A stretch of 64,000 nucleotides of DNA from Pseudarthrobacter sp. MM222 (GTDB taxonomy: Bacteria > Actinomycetota > Actinomycetes > Actinomycetales > Micrococcaceae): NCBI RefSeq assembly GCF_947090775.1, contig NZ_OX352321.1:3162001-3226000 (forward strand). Direction: 5' to 3'. Shown in pieces: positions 9,364 through 18,082 of the stretch (position 1 is the first letter of the stretch; every line of letters begins with the position of its first letter). Position numbers and translations under genes: made by a program. The notes under the pieces were generated by a model. That model worked only from the letters and a program-made list of their open reading frames with translations. It searched no databases and had not been told where the DNA came from.

Positions 9364-10206
9364 TCAGGACCGGCCGCGTCCACCGGCGACCCTGAGCACG
9401 ATCCCGAGTGCCAACAGCACGGCACCGGCCACCGCGGCGGCCAGGGTCCACTGGCCGAAACCGGCGGTGGAGGCCGCGACAAATTCGCGCTTGAAGATCT
9501 CCGCCACCTCATTGCCGCTGGAGGCCTCCTCCACCGCCCGGCCGACGGCCTCCGCCGCCAGCACCCAGAGCGCTGACAGGATAACTGCACCGATGCCGGC
9601 CCCGGCCAGGACGGTCCAACGTCGGCGCGCGGCAACCAAGGCCAGGAGGAACGCGATGGCGGATCCCACCGCCACTGCGTAGCCCATCGGCGCGTAGGCC
9701 GAGACCTGCTCAACGATCTGGCGCTGACTTGGCTGACCGATGGTGATCAGTACCTGCTCCGGGCTCTCCAGCGGCAGACTTGTGGCCTCTGCCACGCGCT
9801 TCGCTACAAGCCCGACGAGCGGTGCAACGTCCAGGGTAAGGGAGCTTGTCCCCTGCATCTCCGCGGGCAAGGAGTCCGGAGCGGCGAAACTGAGCCGGTG
9901 GCTCTTGCGGAGGGTTTCGGTCCAGGCCTCGGGGTAGCCCGGCAGCCCGGTCAGCGACTGGGCCGCGTCCTCAAGAACCGGACGGATCAAATCGACGACG
10001 GACTCGGGGATCTGATCCGGGCTGAAGTTGTTCACGGCGGCGGCGGCCAGCCGCTGCTGGAAGGCAGGGTCCTTACCGAGCGGAGCGGTCAGCGCAACGA
10101 AGCCGTCTTCCTGGACGATGTTCCGGTCCACCCACATGGCAGGGACGGCGACGGCCGCCATCGCAAGCCCGATGAGTACGGCTACGGCGGAGACGAAAGT
10201 GCGCAA
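9364..10206 (-). CDS. Membrane protein of unknown function, four predicted TM segments
   Basis: 280 residues. An N-terminal hydrophobic segment (about 3-24) is followed by a 145-residue extracytoplasmic region, then three TM helices near the C-terminus (about 180-202, 207-232 and 250-272), ending in a basic tail GGRGRS. No enzymatic motif is seen. The start is TTG with AGGA eight bases upstream. It sits behind ispH on the same strand, 87 bases away, and is divergent from xseA. Similar proteins beside xseA occur in related actinobacteria as far as I recall; the function is not known to me. Confidence 0.75.
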   Translation of the reverse strand: MRTFVSAVAVLIGLAMAAVAVPAMWVDRNIVQEDGFVALTAPLGKDPAFQQRLAAAAVNNFSPDQIPESVVDLIRPVLEDAAQSLTGLPGYPEAWTETLRKSHRLSFAAPDSLPAEMQGTSSLTLDVAPLVGLVAKRVAEATSLPLESPEQVLITIGQPSQRQIVEQVSAYAPMGYAVAVGSAIAFLLALVAARRRWTVLAGAGIGAVILSALWVLAAEAVGRAVEEASSGNEVAEIFKREFVAASTAGFGQWTLAAAVAGAVLLALGIVLRVAGGRGRS

Positions 10207-10359
10207 GAGAGTGTCCTAGGAAGTCTTGGGGGTAGTGCCATCCTACGGGGGCCGCCGCGGCGGGAAACAAAGCCGGCAATATCGTCGCGCCCCCGTGGTA
10301 AAGCTACGGATAGAGTTGAAGCCGACCACACTCCGCCTTGTTGAGGACACTCTTGCGAA

Positions 10360-10416
10360 GGACAGGCACGCAAGGGACCAGCACGCACGGACCAGCATGT
10401 AAAGGACCAGCACGCA
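10360..10416 (+). repeat. Four imperfect direct repeats upstream of xseA
   Basis: Copies of GGACCAGCACGCA, two exact and two with one or two changes, begin at 10360, 10375, 10389 and 10404, a spacing of 14-15 bases. They lie 36-92 bases upstream of the xseA start. They could be an iterated protein site or simply a local tandem duplication. Confidence 0.7.
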
Positions 10417-10451
10417 CATGTACACCGCCCGCCCCGCCTCGGGGGCCACGC

Positions 10452-11738
10452 ATGTCTGAAGACGTTGCGGCAGCCTCGACGGTACCGGCCATGGCTGCGG
10501 ACACCAGCCCGGACAACCCATGGCCGCTACAGCTGCTGTCGCAGAAACTGAAGATGCATATCGACCGCGCTCCGTCCGCCTGGGTCGAGGGCCAGGTCAT
10601 TGAGCTGAACCGGCGCGGCACCAACGCGTACCTGACGCTGCGCGACATCAATGCCGAAATCTCCCTTCCGGCGTCCGTCTGGACCAACGTGCTGGACCGG
10701 CAGGAAACGCCGCTGGAACGCGGTTCCCGGGTGGTGGCCCTGATCAAGGCCGAGTTCTGGCTGAAGACGGGCCGCCTGAACATGTCCGTGAAGGACATCC
10801 GGCCGGTGGGGCTCGGTGACCTGCTGGCCCGGATCGAGCGATTGCGGCACGCCCTGGCGGCGGAGGGACTCTTCTCCGATGCCCGCAAGAAGCGCCTGCC
10901 GCTGCTTCCCCACCGGATCGGGTTGATCACCGGCCGGGACTCGGACGCAAAGAAAGACGTGCTCCGCAACGCGGCCCTGCGCTGGCCTGCGGTCGAATTC
11001 GAGATCCGCGAAGTGGCCGTGCAGGGCAACACCGCCGTCGCCCAGGTCATCGGCGCGCTGCGGGAACTGGACGCGCGCGCGGATGTTGACGTGATCGTCA
11101 TAGCCCGCGGCGGAGGCTCCCTGGAGGACCTGCTCCCGTTCAGCAACGAGGAACTCATCCGTGCCGTGGCGGATGCGGGAACGCCGGTGGTGAGCGCGAT
11201 CGGGCACGAGGCAGACCGTCCGATCCTCGACGACGTAGCCGACCTCCGCGCGTCGACGCCCACCGACGCCGCCAAGCGGATTGTGCCGGACGTGGCGGAA
11301 GAACTCGCCCGGGTCCGGCAGGCAAGGGAGCATCTCCGCCGTGGCGCCACCCGGCTGGTGGAGCGGGAAACGGACCGGCTGTCGTCGCTGCGCTCCCGCC
11401 CGGTGCTGGCCTCGCCTGAGGTGATAGTGACCGCCCGGCACGACGACGTCGAACGGCTCAAAAGCCGCTCGCACGCGGCAATCACGACGGCGGTGATGCG
11501 AGCCGCCGACCAACTGGTCCACCTCAAGGCCCAGGTGCTGGCGCTGTCCCCGCAGAAGACCCTGGACCGCGGTTATGCCGTGGTGCAACTCGCCGACGGC
11601 CAGTCAGTACCCGGCGCCCGGCGGGAAGTGGTCCGGCATCCCTCGCAGGCTCCTGCCGGCGCCGGGCTGACCGTGCGTGTGGCTGGCGGCAGATTCACCG
11701 CGCAGTCCACCGGCGGCCACGTGCCCGCCGACGACTGA
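10452..11738 (+). CDS. xseA: Exodeoxyribonuclease VII large subunit
   Basis: 428 residues. Exonuclease VII degrades single-stranded DNA from both ends to short oligonucleotides; the large subunit carries the active site. The N-terminal OB fold (about 20-115) contains WVEGQVIELN and VVALIKAEFW. The catalytic domain begins with LPHRIGLITGRDSDAKKD and carries VIVIARGGGSLEDL and AIGHEADRPILDDVADLRASTPTDAA. A coiled coil and a short C-terminal region with LDRGYAVV follow. The ATG at 10452 places the OB fold in the normal position; longer in-frame reading upstream runs through the direct repeats. xseB follows 78 bases later. Confidence 0.97.
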   Translation: MSEDVAAASTVPAMAADTSPDNPWPLQLLSQKLKMHIDRAPSAWVEGQVIELNRRGTNAYLTLRDINAEISLPASVWTNVLDRQETPLERGSRVVALIKAEFWLKTGRLNMSVKDIRPVGLGDLLARIERLRHALAAEGLFSDARKKRLPLLPHRIGLITGRDSDAKKDVLRNAALRWPAVEFEIREVAVQGNTAVAQVIGALRELDARADVDVIVIARGGGSLEDLLPFSNEELIRAVADAGTPVVSAIGHEADRPILDDVADLRASTPTDAAKRIVPDVAEELARVRQAREHLRRGATRLVERETDRLSSLRSRPVLASPEVIVTARHDDVERLKSRSHAAITTAVMRAADQLVHLKAQVLALSPQKTLDRGYAVVQLADGQSVPGARREVVRHPSQAPAGAGLTVRVAGGRFTAQSTGGHVPADD

Positions 11739-11816
11739 CCCCGCAACCCGCACGGCCCTCCGGCTCCGCGGCAACAACTGACACAGCATCCCCAAGGATC
11801 AACCAAGGAGCACCAC

Positions 11817-12062
11817 ATGGCAGCAGAGACCACTTCCGGCACGAGCAGTCCGAATACGGACATCGACAGCCTTAGCTACGAGGACGCCCGCGAACAGCTG
11901 GTCGCTGTGGTGAGCCGGCTGGAGGCCGGAGGCGCCAGCCTGGAGGAATCCCTCGCGCTGTGGGAGCGGGGCGAGGCGCTGGCCAAGCGCTGCGAAGAGT
12001 GGCTCGAGGGTGCCCGTAGGCGCCTGGCCGCCGCCAAGGACCAGGCCGGCCAGGGCAACTAG
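11817..12062 (+). CDS. xseB: Exodeoxyribonuclease VII small subunit
   Basis: 81 residues, the normal XseB length. It has the conserved pattern SYEDAREQLVAVVSRLEAGG then LEESLALWERGEALAKRCEEWL, which forms the helical hairpin that binds the large subunit's coiled coil. An AAGGAG site lies six bases before the ATG. It is co-directional with xseA, completing exonuclease VII. Confidence 0.96.
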   Translation: MAAETTSGTSSPNTDIDSLSYEDAREQLVAVVSRLEAGGASLEESLALWERGEALAKRCEEWLEGARRRLAAAKDQAGQGN

Positions 12063-12063
12063 C

Positions 12064-12084
12064 CCGGCAGGCTGCCCCTGCCGG
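12064..12084. terminator. Terminator-like hairpin between xseB and PPK2 gene
   Basis: Perfect eight-base arms CCGGCAGG and CCTGCCGG flank a five-base loop directly after the xseB stop. The PPK2 gene ends at 12095 on the other strand, so the hairpin may serve both. No U-tract follows. Confidence 0.6.
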
Positions 12085-12094
12085 CGGCACCGCG

Positions 12095-12949
12095 TCAGGA
12101 CCGTTCGACGAGGTCCCGCTCCATCGAGACATCCAGCTCCGGGACCGGCCACTTGAGGTCCAACCCCGCCAGCGCGTCCAGCAACAGCTGCTGGACGGCA
12201 ATCCGGGCATACCACTTCTTGTTGGCCGGGACGACGTGCCAGGGCGCGATTTCGGTGTTCGTCTTCTCAATGGCCTTCTGGTACGCATCCATGTAGTCGT
12301 CCCAGAAGGGCCGCTCCTTAACGTCGTTGCTGCTGTACTTCCACAGCTTGGTCTCGTCATCAAGCCGGGCAAGCAATCGCTGCTTCTGTTCGTCGCGGCT
12401 GATGTTGAGCATGACCTTGACGATCTTGGTGCCCGCGTCCGCCTGCCTGGCCTCAAACTCGTTGATAGCGACGTAGCGGCGGTCGAGTTCTTCCGGGCTG
12501 GCCCAGCGGTGCACGCGGTGAATCAGGACGTCCTCGTAATGCGAGCGGTCGAAGACGCCGACCATCCCGGCGGCCGGAACCGCCTTCTCGATCCGCCAGA
12601 GGAAGTCGTAGGATTTTTCCTCGGGCGTGGGCGCCTTGAAGGACTTCAGCTGCACGCCCTGCGGGTTCATCGTCCCCATGACGTGGTTGACGATGCCTCC
12701 CTTGCCGGCGGTGTCCATGGCCTGCAGGATCAGCAGGATCCGCTTGGTCCCGCCAAAGCGCGACTCGGCGAAGAGCTGCTCTTGCAGGGTGGTCAGCTTC
12801 CCGTCGAGCTCGGCCAGAAGTTCCGTGCCGTCGGACTTCTCCCCCGGATACCCGGGAGTTGAATCCGGATCGGAATCCTTAAGCCGAAAGCCTTTTCCGG
12901 CCTTCAGCATCTCCGAGGGGAGTTTCTCGAAAGTCACAGCGTCTGTCAT
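12095..12949 (-). CDS. Polyphosphate kinase 2 family protein (polyphosphate:nucleotide phosphotransferase)
   Basis: 284 residues. PPK2 enzymes transfer phosphate between polyphosphate and nucleotides. The Walker A-like loop is at about 76-84 (QAMDTAGKG) and the Walker B/lid motif FDRSHYED at 133-140. SSNDVKERPFWDDYMDAYQKAI and APWHVVPANKKWY are typical of the polyphosphate:AMP/ADP group. Class (AMP or ADP acceptor) cannot be settled by eye. The ATG has AAGAGG about six bases upstream. It is monocistronic in appearance, convergent with xseB. Confidence 0.93.
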   Translation of the reverse strand: MTDAVTFEKLPSEMLKAGKGFRLKDSDPDSTPGYPGEKSDGTELLAELDGKLTTLQEQLFAESRFGGTKRILLILQAMDTAGKGGIVNHVMGTMNPQGVQLKSFKAPTPEEKSYDFLWRIEKAVPAAGMVGVFDRSHYEDVLIHRVHRWASPEELDRRYVAINEFEARQADAGTKIVKVMLNISRDEQKQRLLARLDDETKLWKYSSNDVKERPFWDDYMDAYQKAIEKTNTEIAPWHVVPANKKWYARIAVQQLLLDALAGLDLKWPVPELDVSMERDLVERS

Positions 12950-13015
12950 GGAAGCCTCTTCCGTCCGGGCAGCCTGTGCGCCGGAAGGTCGCCCGGCTGC
13001 GCTGCTGCCCTCAGG

Positions 13016-14236
13016 CTAGTTCCCTTTGTACCTGCTCAGGAAGTCCGCCATGCGGCCGATTGCCTCTTCTATGTCCTTGACGAGCGGGAGCGTGACCATG
13101 CGGAAGTGGTCCGGACGGACCCAGTTGAACGCCCGCCCGTGCGAAACCAGGATCTTCTGCTCGCGGAGCAGGTCCAGCACGAATTTCTCGTCGTCCCGGA
13201 TGTGGTAGACCTCCGGGTCCAGCCGCGGGAAGAGGTACAGCGCGCCCCGGGCCTGCTGCGTGCTGACACCCGGGATGGCGTTGAGCAGGTCGTAGGCCTT
13301 GTTCCGCTGCTCCAAAAGCCGTCCCCCGGGCAGGATGAGGTCATTGATGCTCTGGTATCCGCCGAGGGCGGTCTGGATGGCGTGCTGTGCCGGCACGTTG
13401 GCGCACAGGCGCATGTTGGCCAGCAGGCTGATGCCTTCCAGATAATCGGCGGCGTCGTGCTTGGGGCCGGAAATGGCCATCCAGCCGGCCCGGTAGCCGC
13501 AGACCCGGTAGGCCTTGGACAGACCGCTGAAGGTGAGGCACAGGACGTCGTCGCCGGTAAGGCTGGCCATGTTCACGTGGACGGCGTCCTCGTAGAGGAT
13601 CTTCTCGTAGATCTCGTCGGCGAAGAGGATCAGGCCGTGCTTCTCGGCCAGGGCAACGATCTTCTTGAGCGTCTCCTCCGGATACACCGCACCGGTGGGG
13701 TTGTTGGGGTTGATGACCACGATGCCCTTGGTCCGGGGCGTGATCTTGGCTTCCATATCCTCAAGGTCAGGCTGCCAGCCGGATTCCTCGTCACACAGGT
13801 AGTGCACCGGACGGCCGCTGGCCAGCGCCACGGACGCGGTCCACAGCGGGTAGTCCGGGGTCGGGATGAGGACCTCGTCGCCGTCGTCCAGCAGTGCCAT
13901 CAGCGACATTGTGATGAGTTCGCTGACACCGTTGCCCAGGTAGATGTCATCGACATGGATGTTCTGGATCCCGCGCGTCTGGTAGTACTGCGAGACGGCG
14001 GTGCGGGCGGAGAAGATGCCCCGGGAATCGCTGTAGCCCTGGGCGTGCGGCAGGTGGCGGATCATGTCCACCAGGATGGCGTCCGGCGCTTCAAACCCGA
14101 ACGGGGCGGGGTTTCCGATATTCAGTTTGAGGATCCGGTGACCCTCCGCCTCCATCTGCTGGGCGGCCTGAAGGATCGGTCCACGGATGTCGTAAAGGAC
14201 ATTATGAAGCTTGGTGGACTGCTTGAATTCTGCCAT
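13016..14236 (-). CDS. PLP-dependent aminotransferase, AlaA-like (pyruvate-forming)
   Basis: 406 residues, fold-type I class I/II aminotransferase. The Schiff-base lysine is Lys241 in FSGLSKAYRVCGYRAGWM; VINPNNPTGAVY and LFADEIYEK are the cofactor-binding segments, and YSDSRGIFSAR is the substrate-side motif. The whole sequence resembles E. coli AlaA (glutamate-pyruvate aminotransferase), the reason for the call; aspartate or valine substrates are possible. The start Met precedes the characteristic KLHNVLYDIRGP. No strong ribosome site is present. It is separated from the downstream PPK2 gene by about 65 bases. Confidence 0.92.
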   Translation of the reverse strand: MAEFKQSTKLHNVLYDIRGPILQAAQQMEAEGHRILKLNIGNPAPFGFEAPDAILVDMIRHLPHAQGYSDSRGIFSARTAVSQYYQTRGIQNIHVDDIYLGNGVSELITMSLMALLDDGDEVLIPTPDYPLWTASVALASGRPVHYLCDEESGWQPDLEDMEAKITPRTKGIVVINPNNPTGAVYPEETLKKIVALAEKHGLILFADEIYEKILYEDAVHVNMASLTGDDVLCLTFSGLSKAYRVCGYRAGWMAISGPKHDAADYLEGISLLANMRLCANVPAQHAIQTALGGYQSINDLILPGGRLLEQRNKAYDLLNAIPGVSTQQARGALYLFPRLDPEVYHIRDDEKFVLDLLREQKILVSHGRAFNWVRPDHFRMVTLPLVKDIEEAIGRMADFLSRYKGN

Positions 14237-14315
14237 CCATCAAATATGCCATATCGGGGATGTACTTCCCGTGAGACTTGCCTCACAGGCTGATCCCGCC
14301 GCCAGAGGCGCGGGA

Positions 14316-14373
14316 ACGACGTCGGCCGCCGCACCCCCTTGAGTAACAAGGTGGGCGCGGCGGCCGCCGTCGT
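14316..14373 (-). terminator. Large hairpin downstream of the osmoprotectant transporter operon
   Basis: Arms at about 14316-14338 and 14350-14373 are nearly complementary (core CGGCCGCCGC / GCGGCGGCCG), with an 11-base loop. It lies 26 bases past the stop of the last gene of the minus-strand operon and upstream of the aminotransferase. No U-run follows on the minus strand. Confidence 0.6.
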
Positions 14374-14398
14374 ACGTCAGGAATAGAAGCCGTGCGCC

Positions 14399-15361
14399 CT
14401 ACTTGACCAGTCCCTTTTCCTTAAGCCACGCTGCCGCGGCGTCCTTCGGGTTCTGCTTCTGGCTGCCGCTGACGGAGCGGTTGAGGTTGATCAGGTCCTC
14501 GGTGGTGAGGACCTTGGACACTGCGTTCAGGGCCTCTTTGGCCTTGTCCGTCATCTTGGATTCGTTGTAGAGCGGCAGGACCTGCTGGGCGATGAAGTTG
14601 TTCTTCGGGTCCTCCAGCACCACCAGGTCGTTGTCCGCGATCGAGGGCGTGGTGGTGTAGATGTCGGCCACCTGGACCTGGTCGGAGAGCAAAGCCTTGA
14701 GCGTGACGGCCCCGCCGCCGTCGCTGAACGGTTCGAGCTTCTTAGGCACGCAGTTGTAGTTCTTCTGCAGGCCGGGCAGCCCGTAGGCGCGCTCGGCGAA
14801 GGTTGCCGGCGCCCCCACCACAATCTCGCTGCAGACCTTGGCGAGGTCCTCGATGGACTTCAGCTGGTACTTCTCGGCGGTGGCCTTCGTGACGACCATT
14901 GCGTCCTTGTCCTCGGCCTTGGAGGGCTCCAGCACGGCCAGGCCGTCGGGCAGCTTGCCCGGCAGCGCCTTGTAGATGTCCTCCGCCGAGACCTCCGTGG
15001 CGTCCTTGCTGACGTGCAGCAGCAGGTTTCCGCTGTAGTCGGGGATGACATCCACGGAACCGTCCTGTACAGCCTTGAAGTAGACCTCGCGGGAGCCGAT
15101 GTTCGGCTTGGTGCTCGCAGTCAAGCCCGCTCCGTTCAGCGCACCAGCGTAGACCTCGGCAATGATCTGGCTCTCCGGGAAATCTGCGGAACCGATGACC
15201 AGGGCCGCGCCGGCGCCGGACGTGGCTCCGCCGGTGGCGGGGGCCGTTGACAGCGGATCGGACGAGCCTCCGCAGGCGGACAGTGCCATGGCCAGGCCGA
15301 CGCCGGCGGCCAGGCCGCCGAATGCGCGCCTGCCGAGTGCTCGTTGGCGGGTTTCCTTCAT
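14399..15361 (-). CDS. Glycine betaine/osmoprotectant ABC transporter substrate-binding lipoprotein
   Basis: 320 residues, OpuAC/ProX-like type II binding protein. The lipobox L-S-A-C puts the lipidated cysteine at residue 30, after an arginine-rich start (TRQRALGRR) that could suit Tat export. Mature motifs such as VIGSADFPESQIIAEVYAGAL and IGSREVYFKAVQDGSVDV match quaternary-amine receptors; VLTTEDLINLNRSVSG is the typical C-terminus. The ATG overlaps the stop of the permease gene (ATGA) and has AGGAGG eight bases upstream. It is the last of four coupled genes. Substrate (betaine, choline, carnitine, ectoine) is not determined. Confidence 0.93.
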   Translation of the reverse strand: MKETRQRALGRRAFGGLAAGVGLAMALSACGGSSDPLSTAPATGGATSGAGAALVIGSADFPESQIIAEVYAGALNGAGLTASTKPNIGSREVYFKAVQDGSVDVIPDYSGNLLLHVSKDATEVSAEDIYKALPGKLPDGLAVLEPSKAEDKDAMVVTKATAEKYQLKSIEDLAKVCSEIVVGAPATFAERAYGLPGLQKNYNCVPKKLEPFSDGGGAVTLKALLSDQVQVADIYTTTPSIADNDLVVLEDPKNNFIAQQVLPLYNESKMTDKAKEALNAVSKVLTTEDLINLNRSVSGSQKQNPKDAAAAWLKEKGLVK

Positions 15362-16104
15362 GACGTACCTCCTTGAACAACAGTCTCCGCGGTTACGGGG
15401 TCTGTGAGATCAACCGCAGCCTGATGGCTCCGGTCTGGCTGAGAACGGGCTCCCCGTGACAGGAAGAGCCGCTGGAACAGGGCAAGGGCGAGGTCGACGG
15501 CGATTGCGAGCCCCGCAATGAGGAGCGAGCCGCCGAGCATCTGGGGGAAATCGGAGAGCACGAGCCCGTCGAACAGGTAGCGTCCGAGTCCGCCGAGGTT
15601 GATGTAGGCGACCACCGAGACAGTGGCGATGACCTGGAGCACGCCGGTGCGGAACCCGCCGAACATCACGGGCAGCGCATTGGGGAACTCGGCCCGGAAA
15701 AGGACCTGGAGTTCGGTCATGCCCATGGCGCGGGCGGCGTCCACGACGTTCCGGTCGACGCTGGAGATCCCGGCGTAGGTGCCGGCCAGCAGCGGCGGCA
15801 CCGTAAGTATTACCAGCGCCCAGATCGGCGGCATGAGTCCGATGCCGGCGAGCAGCACGAACAGCGTCAGGAGGCCGAGGGTGGGCAGTGCCCTGAGGGC
15901 GCCGGCCAGCGCCACAATGGCCACCCGCCCGCGGCCGGTGTGTCCGACGTAGAGACCGATCGGCACTGCGATGGCGGTGGCGATCAGCATGACGAGGCCG
16001 GTGTACTGCAGGTGCTCGACCAGCCGGGCAGGGATCCCGGCGCTGCCGGTCCAATGTTCCGGCTCGGCCAGCCAGTCGAAGGTATCCGTGATGACGTTGC
16101 TCAA
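15358..16104 (-). CDS. Osmoprotectant ABC transporter permease (OpuCB/OpuCD type)
   Basis: 248 residues, with an N-terminal extension before about five or six TM helices. The BPD_transp_1 signature is seen around VVDAARAMGMTELQVLFRAEFPNALPVMFGGFRTG, which contains the EAA-like loop that docks on the ATPase. It starts with TTG overlapping the previous stop (TTGA). It is third in the operon and pairs with the preceding permease to form the channel. Confidence 0.92.
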   Translation of the reverse strand: MSNVITDTFDWLAEPEHWTGSAGIPARLVEHLQYTGLVMLIATAIAVPIGLYVGHTGRGRVAIVALAGALRALPTLGLLTLFVLLAGIGLMPPIWALVILTVPPLLAGTYAGISSVDRNVVDAARAMGMTELQVLFRAEFPNALPVMFGGFRTGVLQVIATVSVVAYINLGGLGRYLFDGLVLSDFPQMLGGSLLIAGLAIAVDLALALFQRLFLSRGARSQPDRSHQAAVDLTDPVTAETVVQGGTS

Positions 16105-16835
16105 GCGGCATCACCGGCGGCTTTCGCGTCGGAAAGCCGCAGCGCTGCTGCCGTGGGGCCGGTCCTTGCCCCGCCGCGGTCCTGGCCCGCACCGCGCGGT
16201 GCCACGGCCCGGGTCCATGGCGTAAGCAGCCGTTCCAGCAACACCAGCACTGCATCCATCAGCAGCGCCAGGACCAGGATGGCAATAATGCCCACGATGA
16301 CCTCGGTGACGAAGTCGCGCTGCAGCCCGGAGGTGAACAGCATCCCGAGGTTCCCGATGCCAAGCAGCGCGGCGACGCTGACGAGCGAGATATTGCTGAC
16401 CGAAACGACGCGGAGCCCGGCGAAGAGCACCGGGAGCGACAGCGGGAGGTCGATCTGCAGGAACCGGGCGGCTGGTTTGAACCCCATCGCCACGGCAGCC
16501 TGGCGGAGGTCTTCGTCCACGGAATCAAAGGCGTCCAGCGCGGCCCGGACGAGGAGCGCGACGGCGTAGATGGTCAGGGCCACCACCACGTTGAGCGGGT
16601 CTAGGATCCTCGTGCCGATCACGGTCGGCAGGATAATGAAGAGCGCCAGCGACGGGATCGTATAGAGCAGCGAGGACGCCGTCACCACGACGGAGCGCAG
16701 GGCACGGCTCTGCCGGGCGAACTGGGCCAGTGGAACCGCGATCAGCAGTCCGAAGACCATCGGCAGCACGGCGAGCACCAGGTGTTGCCCGGCGAGGCTG
16801 TATACCCGCCCGCTGTTGGCCAGGAACCATTCCAT
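16101..16835 (-). CDS. Osmoprotectant ABC transporter permease
   Basis: 244 residues. TM helices begin at about residue 15 (GQHLVLAVLPMVFGLLIAVPLA). The EAA-like region reads DEDLRQAAVAMGFKPAARFLQIDLPLSLPVL; LLYTIPSLALFIIL is typical of ProW/OpuCB-like permeases. Its ATG shares one base with the ATPase stop (TGATG), so it is translationally coupled. It forms the membrane pore with the next permease. The C-terminus is a basic, low-complexity tail after the last TM. Confidence 0.92.
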   Translation of the reverse strand: MEWFLANSGRVYSLAGQHLVLAVLPMVFGLLIAVPLAQFARQSRALRSVVVTASSLLYTIPSLALFIILPTVIGTRILDPLNVVVALTIYAVALLVRAALDAFDSVDEDLRQAAVAMGFKPAARFLQIDLPLSLPVLFAGLRVVSVSNISLVSVAALLGIGNLGMLFTSGLQRDFVTEVIVGIIAILVLALLMDAVLVLLERLLTPWTRAVAPRGAGQDRGGARTGPTAAALRLSDAKAAGDAA

Positions 16836-17929
16836 CAGATCGCGCCCTGCCGGACCCGGCGGTGCGATTCGATGACTGCCAGTACCTCATCGGCTTTGAT
16901 GACGCCGGCCACGCTGCCGTCGGCGTCCACGGCGACGCCGAGTCCGGAGGGCGAGGACAGCGCGGCGTCGAGCGCCCGACGGAGGGTGTCCCCCTTGCGG
17001 AACAGCGATCCGCCGGGGACCATCGAGCTGCCCTGGCCGGGGCCGGCCCAGCCCAGCGGACGCAGCGCGTCGTCCACCACCAACTCCCAGTCGTCCGGGG
17101 AACTGCCCTCACGCTCGAGGTCGGCGACGGTGAGGGTTCCCACGGGGTGGATGGTGACGCCGTCGGAGGGGCTGAATCCGAGGTGCCGGAAGCCACGGTC
17201 CCGGCCCACGAATGAAGCGACAAAGTCGTTCGCCGGCGCCCGCAGGATTTCCTCGGGGGTGGCGTACTGCGCAAGCTTGCCGCCGATGCCGAACACTGCC
17301 ACCTTGTCCCCGAGCACGGTGGCCTCGTCAATGTCGTGGGTGACGAAGACGATGGTCTTGGCCAGGTCGCGCTGGAGCCGGAGGAGTTCCTGCTGGAGTT
17401 CGTCGCGGACCACCGGGTCGACGGCGCTGAAGGGTTCGTCCATGAGGAGCACGGGCGGGTCGGCGGCCAGTGCCCGGGCCACGCCAACGCGCTGCTGCTG
17501 GCCGCCGGAGAGCTGGGAGGGGTAGCGCTTGCCCAGCGCCGAGGCCAGCCCGACGACGTCGAGCAGTTCCTGCGCGCGCTTCCGGGCTTCGGCCTTGGAT
17601 ACGCCGTTGAGGCGGGGAACGGTCGCGATGTTGTCCAGTACGGAACGGTGTGGCATCAGGCCGGAGGACTGCATGACGTAGCCCATGGAGCGCCGCAGCT
17701 TTGCCGCCGGTACGGAGGTGACGTCCTCCCCGCCGACCGTGATGGTGCCCGACGTCGGTTCGACCATGCGGTTGATCATCCGCAGCGAAGTGGTCTTTCC
17801 GCAGCCGGAAGGTCCGACGAAGACCGTGATGGTGCCTTTGTCGATGGACATGGTCAGCTCATCAACGGCAGGCTGTCCGCTCTGGTATTGCTTGGTGACG
17901 CTCTGGAACTCGATCATGGCTTCGGCCAT
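16835..17929 (-). CDS. Osmoprotectant ABC transporter ATP-binding protein with CBS-type tail
   Basis: 364 residues, ProV/OpuCA-like. Walker A GPSGCGKTT starts at about 39, signature LSGGQQQR at about 140 and Walker B VLLMDEPFSAVD at about 160. After residue 240 the protein continues into a regulatory region that includes a CBS-like stretch (SSPSGLGVAVDADGSVAGVIKADEVLAVIE); in OpuA, tandem CBS domains sense ionic strength. It is the first gene of the operon. A second possible start is M5. The presence of this tail supports an osmotic-stress role rather than methionine or other uptake. Confidence 0.94.
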   Translation of the reverse strand: MAEAMIEFQSVTKQYQSGQPAVDELTMSIDKGTITVFVGPSGCGKTTSLRMINRMVEPTSGTITVGGEDVTSVPAAKLRRSMGYVMQSSGLMPHRSVLDNIATVPRLNGVSKAEARKRAQELLDVVGLASALGKRYPSQLSGGQQQRVGVARALAADPPVLLMDEPFSAVDPVVRDELQQELLRLQRDLAKTIVFVTHDIDEATVLGDKVAVFGIGGKLAQYATPEEILRAPANDFVASFVGRDRGFRHLGFSPSDGVTIHPVGTLTVADLEREGSSPDDWELVVDDALRPLGWAGPGQGSSMVPGGSLFRKGDTLRRALDAALSSPSGLGVAVDADGSVAGVIKADEVLAVIESHRRVRQGAI

Positions 17930-18082
17930 TTCCGGGCTTACCTAACTGTTGGCGGCAACATCGGACGGTCCAGCCAACTGATCATATGCATGCTGATTTT
18001 TGGCTGTAAAGCAGGTAAGACCCAGCGTAGCCAGCACAACCGACGAAGTCAGCGGCGCCGGGGCCACCCTAAGGCTTCGGTG

